Positions 53,714 to 64,000 of a DNA stretch of 64,000 nt are shown piece after piece. The DNA comes from Blautia sp. (GTDB taxonomy: Bacteria > Bacillota > Clostridia > Lachnospirales > Lachnospiraceae). A program made the translations under genes and the position numbers. A model generated the notes under the pieces. The model was not told the DNA's origin and made no database searches. It worked only from the letters and a program-made list of their open reading frames with translations. The stretch's first letter is position 1. Each line of letters opens with the position of its first letter. Location: assembly GCA_029257775.1 (NCBI GenBank), contig JARIAQ010000019.1, positions 157,603 to 221,602 on the forward strand, given 5' to 3'.

Positions 53714-55237
53714 ATGTTTCGAAAAGTAATGTCAGCAACTATTTTGGGGGTAAGTTGTATTCCTATACAGGTAGAGGCAGATGTAAGAAATGGGCTTCCG
53801 GGTTTTTCTATGGTAGGGTATTTATCTTCCAGAGTAAAAGAAGCCCAAGAAAGAGTTTGTACAGCTCTTAAAAATTCAGGATTTTTTTTCCCGGCAAAAC
53901 ACATTACGGTTAATCTGTCACCAGCAGATGTAAAAAAAGATGGAACAGGATTTGATTTGCCTATTGCAGCAGTTCTTTTGTCTGCATTGGGATATTTGGA
54001 TTCTTCTTGTTTAGAAAATGTGTGTATGGCAGGAGAGTTAAGTTTAAGTGGTGAAATTAAAGGAGTAAAAGGTATCTTAGCTATTGTAGACCGGGCTTTA
54101 AAAGAAGAATGTTCTTTATGTATTATTCCAAAAGACAATGAAAAGGAAGTAGAGATGATAGATGAGATTCCGATTTTGGCTGTAGAAAATCTTTGTGAGT
54201 TTGTAAAGCATGCTACTCTTGAAAACTGGGGTGCGGTAAAAAATCCATCTCAAAGTTGGAAAGAAATATTTTACGAAGGTGAGTGGGACTTTAGTGAAAT
54301 TGTAGGACAGGAGACTGCAAAAGAAGCTGCAATCATAGCAGCAGCAGGTTTTCACAATCTTTTGATGATTGGTACAAAAGGTGCGGGAAAAACCATGATA
54401 GCCAAAAGTATTCCTAGTATTTTTCCCTCTTTGTCAAAAGATGAGGTGATGGAGATTTCTAGAATTTATAGTGCAGCAGGGCTGTTGTCTCAGGATAATC
54501 CGATTATGAGAAGTCGTCCTTTTCGAACACCTCACCATACAATATCACCAAAAGCTTTGGCAGGCGGGGGGCAGATTCCCAAACCCGGAGAGATTACCCT
54601 TGCTCACAAAGGAATTTTATTTTTAGATGAACTTCCAGAATTTTCCAGAAGTACCTTGGAAGTGTTAAGGCAACCTTTAGAGGAACATAGAATTGGTATT
54701 ACAAGGGTTAGTGGGAACTTTCAGTTTCCGGCAGATTTTCTTTTTATTGCAGCAATGAATGCCTGTCCTTGTGGTTATTATCCTGATCGAAATAAATGTT
54801 CTTGTTCTAACACAGAAATTGAAAAATATATAGGAAAGATAAGCGGACCTATTTTAGATCGATTTGATTTGTGTACAGAAATGAAACAGGTTTCAAAAGA
54901 TGAAATTTGGAAAAAGAAAAAGGGAAAAACTACAAAGGAATTGAGAAATACAGTAAAGGAAGCTCATGCTATTCAGAAAGAACGTTACAAAGGAATGGGA
55001 ATATCTTTTAATGGAAGGCTTAATGGAAAAGAAATTGAAAAATATTGTGAAGTTAGCTTAGAAGGAGAAAAACTTTTAAAATTGGCCTATGAAAAAATGC
55101 ATTTAAGTGTTCGCGCTTATCATAAAATCTTAAAAACAGCAAGAACCATTGCTGATTTAGAAAAAACTGAAAAAATCGAAGTTTCACATATTAGCAAAGC
55201 CGTATCCTATCGTGCATTAGATAAAAAGGATTGGTAG
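53714..55237 (+). CDS. comM: YifB family Mg chelatase-like AAA ATPase (ComM-like)
   Basis: The 507-aa protein combines an N-terminal Lon-protease-like fold, a Mg-chelatase-type AAA+ core (Walker A GTKGAGKTM, Walker B LFLDELPEF, the ACPCGYYPD motif) and a C-terminal Mg chelatase-related domain. ComM is a branch-migration helicase that extends recombination during natural transformation in Proteobacteria. In Firmicutes the role is less clear. An AGGAGG site precedes the start. It ends a few bases before dprA. Confidence 0.93.
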   Translation: MFRKVMSATILGVSCIPIQVEADVRNGLPGFSMVGYLSSRVKEAQERVCTALKNSGFFFPAKHITVNLSPADVKKDGTGFDLPIAAVLLSALGYLDSSCLENVCMAGELSLSGEIKGVKGILAIVDRALKEECSLCIIPKDNEKEVEMIDEIPILAVENLCEFVKHATLENWGAVKNPSQSWKEIFYEGEWDFSEIVGQETAKEAAIIAAAGFHNLLMIGTKGAGKTMIAKSIPSIFPSLSKDEVMEISRIYSAAGLLSQDNPIMRSRPFRTPHHTISPKALAGGGQIPKPGEITLAHKGILFLDELPEFSRSTLEVLRQPLEEHRIGITRVSGNFQFPADFLFIAAMNACPCGYYPDRNKCSCSNTEIEKYIGKISGPILDRFDLCTEMKQVSKDEIWKKKKGKTTKELRNTVKEAHAIQKERYKGMGISFNGRLNGKEIEKYCEVSLEGEKLLKLAYEKMHLSVRAYHKILKTARTIADLEKTEKIEVSHISKAVSYRALDKKDW

Positions 55238-55248
55238 GGGAGGAGAAA

Positions 55249-56124
55249 ATGAACGAAGAAATTTGGGAGTGTAAGAAATGCGAAGAGCGATATCCAAAGC
55301 GGTTGTTGGATTATGAAAACATGCCACAAACTATTTATGTAAAAGGTAGACTTCCTTTGGAAAATACAAAAACAGTTGCAATTGTAGGAGCTCGAATATG
55401 TAGTCACTATGGCGCTTATCAGGCGTATTGGTTTGCGAAAGAATTAGCGAAGCAAGGAGTGCAAATTATTAGCGGACTGGCAAAGGGCATAGATGCAAAT
55501 GCTCATAAAGGGGCATTAGATGCAGGTGGAGCTACATTTGCAGTTCTGGGTTGTGGAGTAGATGTTTGTTACCCAAAGCAAAATCAAAAAATTTATGATG
55601 AACTTATAGAAAAGGGTGGTTTATTATCGGAATTTGATAATCAAACACCCCCCTTTGCCGGTAACTTTCCTAAGCGTAATCGAATCATTAGTGGATTGGC
55701 AGATTTAGTTCTTGTGGTGGAGGCCAAGAAAAAAAGTGGCTCCTTAATTACTGCAAATTATGCTTTAGAACAGGGGAAGACAGTGTTTGCTATTCCAGGT
55801 AGAGTTGGTGATGCTTTAAGTGAAGGGTGCAATCTGTTGATTGCAGATGGTGCAGGAATTGCATATTCTGTGGAAAGTATTTTATCAGAACTTCAGATTT
55901 CGCCGGAAAAGAAAGATAATTTGCCTCACAAATCAAAGATATGGCTTGCAAGCCATGAAGAAATGGTGTATAGTTGTCTGGGTTTACAGCCTAAAAATAT
56001 AGAAGAAATCTTTCAAGAAGTTCCTTTGAAATTAGGAGAAATTATGGAGATTTTATTGAAGTTAGAGTTGGAAGGGCTTATTATGGAGCCTGTAAAAAAT
56101 TATTATACCAAAACAGGAGGTTGA
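55249..56124 (+). CDS. dprA: DNA-processing protein DprA
   Basis: DprA loads RecA onto incoming single-stranded DNA. The 291-aa product keeps the Rossmann core (IVGARICSHYG, ISGLAKGIDANAH, LGCGVDVCYP, PKRNRIISGLA, SGSLITANYALEQG) and a C-terminal winged-helix segment. It lacks the usual N-terminal SAM/HhH domain; instead it begins with a short CxxC-containing stretch (WECKKCEERYP). The tracked TTG start at 55231 is upstream of GGGGAGG, so the ATG at 55249 is used. topA follows after one base. Confidence 0.93.
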   Translation: MNEEIWECKKCEERYPKRLLDYENMPQTIYVKGRLPLENTKTVAIVGARICSHYGAYQAYWFAKELAKQGVQIISGLAKGIDANAHKGALDAGGATFAVLGCGVDVCYPKQNQKIYDELIEKGGLLSEFDNQTPPFAGNFPKRNRIISGLADLVLVVEAKKKSGSLITANYALEQGKTVFAIPGRVGDALSEGCNLLIADGAGIAYSVESILSELQISPEKKDNLPHKSKIWLASHEEMVYSCLGLQPKNIEEIFQEVPLKLGEIMEILLKLELEGLIMEPVKNYYTKTGG

Positions 56125-56125
56125 C

Positions 56126-58210
56126 ATGGCGAAATATCTAGTGATTGTGGAGTCACCAGCAAAAGTAAAAACAATTAAAAAATTTCTTGGCTCAAATTAC
56201 GAAGTAATGGCATCCAATGGACATGTGAGAGATTTGCCAAAAAGTCAGCTTGGAATTGATGTAGACAATGACTTTGAACCTAAATATATAACAATTCGGG
56301 GAAAGGGTGATATTCTGGCAGCACTTCGAAAAGCTGCAAAAAAAGCAGATAAAGTTTATTTGGCAACTGACCCTGACCGCGAAGGAGAAGCAATTTCATG
56401 GCATCTTTCAAACTCACTAAAGCTTGATGAGAAAAAAATGCGTCGTATTACTTTTAATGAAATTACCAAGACTGCAGTAAAAGCTTCTATTAAAGAAGCG
56501 AGAGATATTAATATGGATTTGGTAGATGAACAACAGACACGTCGTATTTTAGACCGTATGGTAGGATATAAGATTAGTCCCGTATTATGGGCAAAAGTAA
56601 AGAGAGGATTAAGTGCAGGAAGAGTTCAATCTGTAACATTGCGAATTATTGGTGATAGAGAAGATGAAATTAATAATTTTATACCAGAAGAATACTGGAC
56701 GTTAGATGCGGAATTTGCAGTAGAAGGAGAAAAGAAGCCATTAATAGCTAAGTTCTATGGAAATAAAAATAAGAAAATAAATATTCATTCCAAAGAGGAA
56801 ATGGATCAGATTCTTCATGAATTAAAAGATGTACAATATCATGTTTCGGAAGTAAAAAAAGGAGAGCGTAGCAAAAAGGCGCCATTGCCATTTACGACTA
56901 GTACACTTCAACAGGAAGCGTCAAAGGTTCTTAATTTTTCTACACAAAAGACTATGCGTTTGGCACAGCAGTTATATGAAGGTGTTGATGTAAAAGGTAG
57001 TGGAACCATTGGTATTATCACTTATTTACGTACAGATTCTACACGTATTTCGGAAGAAGCAGATTGTGCAGCTAGAAAATATATTGAAGCAGAATTCGGA
57101 GCAGACTATTTGGCAACTGCAGAAAAAAAAGAGGATAATAAGAAAAAAATCCAAGATGCCCATGAGGCTATCCGTCCTACAGATATTACTCGAACACCAT
57201 TGTCTTTGAAGGAGTCTCTTTCTCGTGATCAGTATCGTTTATACCAGCTGATATGGAAGCGTTTTGCTGCTAGTAGAATGCAACAGGCAAAATATGAAAC
57301 GATTTCTGTAAAAATACAAGGTGGAGAATATTATTTTACTGTAGCGGCGTCAAAACTTAAATTTGAAGGTTTTATGGCTGTGTATACACAGGACGATGAC
57401 ACCAAATCGGAAAATCAATTTTTAATTAAGAGTTTAGATGAAAATACAAAACTTCAGTTTAATAGTTTTAAAGAGCAACAACATTTTACACAACCTCCGG
57501 CACACTACACAGAGGCGGCATTAGTAAAGGCATTAGAAGAAAAAGGAATCGGAAGACCAAGTACTTATGCACCTACAATTACTACAATTATCGCAAGACG
57601 ATATGTTGCGAAAGAAAATAAAAATTTATATATGACAGAGCTTGGAGAAGTTGTTAATAATATTATGAAAGAAGCATTTCCTAGTATAGTAGATGTGAAC
57701 TTTACAGCTACTATGGAAGAACTGTTAGACTGTGTAGGTGAAGGAAAAGTACAGTGGAAAACAGTTATTCGTAATTTTTATCCTGATTTAGATGAAGCAG
57801 TTAAGACGGCAGAAAAAGAATTGGAACAGGTAAAAATAGAGGATGAAGTAACGGATGTAATTTGTGAACAGTGCGGAAGAAATATGGTTATTAAATATGG
57901 TCCTCATGGGAAGTTTCTTGCCTGTCCAGGATTTCCAGAATGTAAAAATACAAAGCCTTATTTGGAAAAGATTGGTGTACCTTGTCCGTTATGTGGAAAA
58001 GATATTGTAGTGAAAAGAAGCAAAAAGGGGCGTTTGTATTATGGATGCGAAAATAATCCAGAATGCGAATTTATGTCTTGGCAGCGTCCTTCAAAAGAAA
58101 AATGTCCTACATGCGGTGGATATATGTTAGAAAAAGGAAATAAGTTGGTTTGTGCAGATGAACATTGTGGATATGTCATGGTAAAACCTCAGAAAAATGA
58201 GGATATTTAA
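56126..58210 (+). CDS. topA: DNA topoisomerase I (type IA)
   Basis: TopA relaxes negatively supercoiled DNA. The 694-aa protein has an N-terminal Toprim domain (YLVIVESPAKVKTI, TDPDREGEA), the active-site Tyr in GIITYLRTDSTR and three C-terminal zinc-binding motifs (CEQCGRN, CPLCGKD, CPTCGGY). AGGAGG precedes the start. The dprA-topA-codY order matches B. subtilis, except that the codV and clpQY genes are absent here. Confidence 0.98.
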   Translation: MAKYLVIVESPAKVKTIKKFLGSNYEVMASNGHVRDLPKSQLGIDVDNDFEPKYITIRGKGDILAALRKAAKKADKVYLATDPDREGEAISWHLSNSLKLDEKKMRRITFNEITKTAVKASIKEARDINMDLVDEQQTRRILDRMVGYKISPVLWAKVKRGLSAGRVQSVTLRIIGDREDEINNFIPEEYWTLDAEFAVEGEKKPLIAKFYGNKNKKINIHSKEEMDQILHELKDVQYHVSEVKKGERSKKAPLPFTTSTLQQEASKVLNFSTQKTMRLAQQLYEGVDVKGSGTIGIITYLRTDSTRISEEADCAARKYIEAEFGADYLATAEKKEDNKKKIQDAHEAIRPTDITRTPLSLKESLSRDQYRLYQLIWKRFAASRMQQAKYETISVKIQGGEYYFTVAASKLKFEGFMAVYTQDDDTKSENQFLIKSLDENTKLQFNSFKEQQHFTQPPAHYTEAALVKALEEKGIGRPSTYAPTITTIIARRYVAKENKNLYMTELGEVVNNIMKEAFPSIVDVNFTATMEELLDCVGEGKVQWKTVIRNFYPDLDEAVKTAEKELEQVKIEDEVTDVICEQCGRNMVIKYGPHGKFLACPGFPECKNTKPYLEKIGVPCPLCGKDIVVKRSKKGRLYYGCENNPECEFMSWQRPSKEKCPTCGGYMLEKGNKLVCADEHCGYVMVKPQKNEDI

Positions 58211-58285
58211 TGAAAAATTTCAAAATTTGAAATTAACAAATTGTTAGAAAACTACTAAAAAGACTGAAAATAGTAAAACTACACA

Positions 58286-58314
58286 TTGATTTCAGAAATA
58301 TTGTATGCTAGAAT
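58286..58314 (+). promoter_or_regulatory. Promoter of codY
   Basis: TTGATT, a 17-base spacer and TAGAAT with extended TGC lie about 95 bases upstream of codY. Confidence 0.65.
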
Positions 58315-58408
58315 AAAAAAGACAGAAGAAGTAGGCTTGTTTTGCTGATTTCCATAAGCAGAGTAGAGTTTAGGTGAAAACAGGGAAAGAAGAGAAAGGA
58401 GGTTCACC

Positions 58409-59197
58409 ATGAGCGTACAATTATTAGATAAAACCAGAAAAATAAATAAACTTCTTCACAATAATCATGCTTCAAAAGTTCTTTTTAATGATATCTGTGA
58501 AGTCATGGTAGAAACACTGGATTCCAACATTTTAGTAATGAGTAAAAAAGGAAAAGTATTAGGTGTGGGTAATTGTCCAGGAGTGGATAGAATTACAGAG
58601 TTGATTGATAGTGAAGTAGGCGGATATATAGATAATCTTTTAAATGAAAGATTATTAGGTGTATTGTCTACGAAAGAGAATGTAAATTTACAAACGTTAG
58701 GATTTGAAGGTGAAGATATTAGCCGATATATGGCAATCATAAGTCCAATTGATATTGCAGGAGAACGGTTGGGGACTTTGTTTATGTATCGCAGTGCGAA
58801 ACCTTATGATATTGAAGATATTATTGTTAGTGAATATGGTACAACTGTGGTAGGATTGGAAATGATGCGGTCTGTACACGAAGAAAATGCAGAGGAAAAT
58901 AGAAAAATCCAAGTAGTTAAATCTGCATTTAGTACCTTGTCTTTTTCAGAATTAGAAGCAATTATTCATATTTTCGATGAACTTAATGGTGAAGAAGGAA
59001 TTCTTGTGGCAAGTAAAATTGCAGATAGAGTGGGCATTACTAGATCGGTTATTGTTAATGCTCTTAGAAAGTTTGAGAGTGCCGGGGTAATAGAATCTCG
59101 TTCCTCAGGAATGAAAGGAACATATATCAAAGTATTAAATGAAGTCATTTTTGATGAATTGGAAGAAATTAAAAAACGAAAATTAGTAAAGAAATAG
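58409..59197 (+). CDS. codY: GTP-sensing transcriptional pleiotropic repressor CodY
   Basis: CodY senses branched-chain amino acids and GTP and represses nutrient-limitation genes. The 262-aa protein has an N-terminal GAF domain (about 1-155) with ligand-binding residues in the LLDKTRKINKLL region, and a C-terminal winged helix (ASKIADRVGITRSVIVNAL, GTYIKVLN). AAAGGAGG precedes the ATG. A terminator follows. Confidence 0.97.
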   Translation: MSVQLLDKTRKINKLLHNNHASKVLFNDICEVMVETLDSNILVMSKKGKVLGVGNCPGVDRITELIDSEVGGYIDNLLNERLLGVLSTKENVNLQTLGFEGEDISRYMAIISPIDIAGERLGTLFMYRSAKPYDIEDIIVSEYGTTVVGLEMMRSVHEENAEENRKIQVVKSAFSTLSFSELEAIIHIFDELNGEEGILVASKIADRVGITRSVIVNALRKFESAGVIESRSSGMKGTYIKVLNEVIFDELEEIKKRKLVKK

Positions 59198-59202
59198 TGA
59201 AA

Positions 59203-59230
59203 AAAGGGAGCATGTCAGAATGCTCTCTTT
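59203..59230 (+). terminator. Terminator after codY
   Basis: AAAGGGAGCAT pairs with ATGCTCTCTTT and is followed by TTT. Confidence 0.85.
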
Positions 59231-59345
59231 TTTATAAAATAAATATAAAATCTATACAAAAATCAAAAATTGAAAAAACAAGAGAAAAAATGAGAAAAAA
59301 GGAGTAAATAATAGATAAGAACAGAAAAAAAGTTACTATATACAG

Positions 59346-59374
59346 TTGCGAAATTGGATGAAATTAACTAATAT
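59346..59374 (+). promoter_or_regulatory. groESL promoter
   Basis: TTGCGA, a 17-base spacer and TAATAT are followed 12 bases later by the CIRCE element, the usual arrangement. Confidence 0.55.
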
Positions 59375-59385
59375 AGGACTATCGG

Positions 59386-61396
<2,011 letters not shown>

Positions 61397-61411
61397 GAAA
61401 ATAAATTTTTT

Positions 61412-61439
61412 AGCCGGTGTTCAGGGTGGAACACCGGCT
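61412..61439 (+). terminator. Terminator of groESL
   Basis: AGCCGGTGTTC-AGGGTG-GAACACCGGCT followed by TTTCC is a strong 11-bp intrinsic terminator. Confidence 0.93.
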
Positions 61440-61512
61440 TTTCCTTTCTTGCAACTAAGGGGTATTTGTGATACACTATTTTAGAAAATGGAAAGCATAG
61501 GAGGAATAGAGA

Positions 61513-62013
61513 ATGAATGACTCGTATTCAGAACTGTTAGTTAAAAAGGAACAGACTGGAAAAGATAAAGTGATTAAATTCTTGTTAATTGGAATGATTG
61601 CAGCAACTGCGGTAGTAGGTGTTGTTTTTACATTAGCATGGATTTTGACACTTGTTTTTGGTATTGTGGCATACTTTGTTTTGCCGAATTTAGATTTGGA
61701 ATATGAGTATGTTTATGTAAATGGTGAATTAGATATTGATAAAATTATGGCGAAATCAAAGAGAAAACGTGTACAGTCTTTTGATTTAGCAAAGATGGAG
61801 ATTATGGCACCAGTCAATTCACATAGAATGGATTATCAGAATCATAATACCAAATTAAAGGTTCTAGATTTTTCATCTGGAAATAAAGAGCATAAGGTAT
61901 TTGCCATGATTATTCCAGACGAGAAAGAAATCTGTAAAGTATTACTAGAGCCAGACCAGGAATTAATTGAAAATATTCAAAAATCCTGTCCTAGAAAAGT
62001 TTTTGTGGATTGA
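61513..62013 (+). CDS. Membrane protein of unknown function (DUF6106-like)
   Basis: The 166-aa protein has two adjacent N-terminal membrane helices (about 23-60) and a soluble C-terminal domain with a KRKRVQSFDLAKMEIM segment. From memory it resembles Lachnospiraceae DUF6106 proteins, without known function. AGGAGGA precedes the start. The guaB promoter overlaps its stop codon. Confidence 0.8.
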   Translation: MNDSYSELLVKKEQTGKDKVIKFLLIGMIAATAVVGVVFTLAWILTLVFGIVAYFVLPNLDLEYEYVYVNGELDIDKIMAKSKRKRVQSFDLAKMEIMAPVNSHRMDYQNHNTKLKVLDFSSGNKEHKVFAMIIPDEKEICKVLLEPDQELIENIQKSCPRKVFVD

Positions 62014-62038
62014 CAGTTTTGTCGTAATTTGCTATATT
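62010..62038 (+). promoter_or_regulatory. Promoter of guaB
   Basis: TTGACA begins one base before the upstream gene's TGA stop; a 17-base spacer and TATATT with extended TGC follow. The start codon is about 35 bases further on. Confidence 0.78.
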
Positions 62039-62054
62039 ACTGTACTATAAATAA

Positions 62055-63527
<1,473 letters not shown>

Positions 63528-63538
63528 AATTTTAAGTT

Positions 63539-63574
63539 TAGCAGGACAAGCAAAGAAAAATGCTTGCCCTGCTA
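63539..63574 (+). terminator. Terminator after guaB
   Basis: TAGCAGGACAAGCA pairs with TGCTTGCCCTGCTA (one G-U pair), followed by TTTGTTT. Confidence 0.88.
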
Positions 63575-63711
63575 TTTGTTTGTCCGCCATGGGTACACCT
63601 TATTTGGGAAAGTCTCGAACATGCATAGGCAAACTTTTGGCCCAACGGACAGAAATTATATCGGAGACATATAGTAATAAAAATTAAAATGTAAATAAAA
63701 GTAAAAAAATG

Positions 63712-63740
63712 TTGACATGAAGTAAAAGCTGTGATATTAT
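63712..63740 (+). promoter_or_regulatory. rRNA operon-type promoter P1
   Basis: TTGACA, a 17-base spacer and TATTAT. This is the first of three promoters at about 92-base intervals. Confidence 0.75.
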
Positions 63741-63803
63741 AAATAAGCTTTCGATGAGAGAGAAATAAAAATCGAAAGAAAATAAAAAAGTTTAAAAAAG
63801 TTC

Positions 63804-63832
63804 TTGACAGAAAGATGCAGATGTGATAATCT
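63804..63832 (+). promoter_or_regulatory. rRNA operon-type promoter P2
   Basis: TTGACA, a 17-base spacer and TAATCT (or GATAAT with a 15-base spacer). The upstream TTAAAAAAGTTC stretch repeats at P3. Confidence 0.65.
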
Positions 63833-63895
63833 AGTATGGCTGTCGCAAGAGAGCAAAGCGCCGAAAGGCAGCGAAAAAACTTTTTAAAAAAGTTC

Positions 63896-63924
63896 TTGAC
63901 AAGCTAAAAACGATATGATATAAT
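63896..63924 (+). promoter_or_regulatory. rRNA operon-type promoter P3
   Basis: A perfect TTGACA-17-TATAAT with an upstream A/T-rich (UP-like) block. The leader after it (CCTTGATAATTAAACAG) looks like the start of an rRNA precursor, so a 16S gene is expected just past the window. Confidence 0.8.
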
Positions 63925-64000
63925 ATCGAAGCTGTCACAAGACAGGAACCTTGATAATTAAACAGTGAAACACATGAAACGAAAATTCTTTTACATTCAT

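Overview
This is about 64 kb of AT-rich (roughly 36-38% GC by eye) chromosomal DNA from a low-GC Gram-positive anaerobe. It is most likely a spore-forming member of the Lachnospiraceae (Clostridia). The evidence is an HrcA/CIRCE heat-shock system, CodY, an uninterrupted SigK gene, RNase J, IreB, a B. subtilis-like ThiI plus dedicated desulfurase pair, and several small membrane proteins of a type I associate with Lachnospiraceae. Genus cannot be fixed from the sequence alone. The window is almost entirely core genome. I see no prophage, insertion sequence, CRISPR array, tRNA or intact rRNA gene.

Layout: (1) 1-8.2 kb: end of clpX, lon, ysxC, a HAD-GNAT fusion, the ECF transporter energising module (two ATPases plus EcfT) and truA. 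(2) 8.2-10.6 kb: leftward YitT-family membrane protein, a small membrane protein, a gene-poor AT-rich gap and a leftward cold-shock gene. (3) 10.6-15.5 kb: pyrimidine genes pyrC-pyrF-pyrK-pyrD, then pyrE with its own promoter. (4) 15.5-19.2 kb: small membrane proteins (50-aa, VanZ-like, 106-aa), an HD phosphohydrolase and a large M29-peptidase-like protein. (5) 19.2-22.9 kb: purE-purM-purN-purD. (6) 23-29.2 kb: short GntR/YtrA-type regulator, clpC, a hypothetical gene, radA, purA. (7) 29.3-34.2 kb, the most accessory-looking part: a leftward coenzyme F420-0:glutamate-ligase-like gene, a YheO/DauR-type regulator divergent from ridA and a PatB/MalY-type C-S lyase, and an aldo/keto reductase. (8) 34.2-41.4 kb: uvrB, then CIRCE-hrcA-grpE-dnaK-dnaJ. 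(9) 41.5-53.5 kb: prmA-rsmE-desulfurase-thiI, a leftward HPr-like gene, mtaB, then ireB-ruvX-yrzB-like, RNase J, YlbF-family, MltG-like, trmR-like and U32 (trhP-like) genes, and leftward sigK. (10) 53.7-63.5 kb: YifB/ComM, dprA, topA, codY, CIRCE-groESL, a small membrane protein, guaB. The final 300 bases hold three tandem strong promoters that look like the start of an rRNA operon, whose 16S gene would lie beyond the window.

The genes form coherent functional groups: nucleotide synthesis (all de novo UMP steps from dihydroorotate onward, several IMP steps, and the first step from IMP to each of AMP and GMP), protein quality control (ClpX, Lon, ClpC, DnaKJ-GrpE, GroESL), tRNA modification (TruA, ThiI, MtaB, TrmR, TrhP-like) and DNA uptake/repair (UvrB, RadA, DprA, ComM).

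No clearly new multi-gene system is visible. The best second-look items are: a four-copy family of intergenic hairpins with shared ends; an F420-ligase-like gene with a tandem palindromic operator candidate and a CodY-box-like site; an HPr-like protein without the phosphorylatable histidine; an MltG-like protein without its catalytic domain; a SigK with no pro-sequence; and RNase J plus a YlbF-family gene inserted in an otherwise B. subtilis-like gene order.
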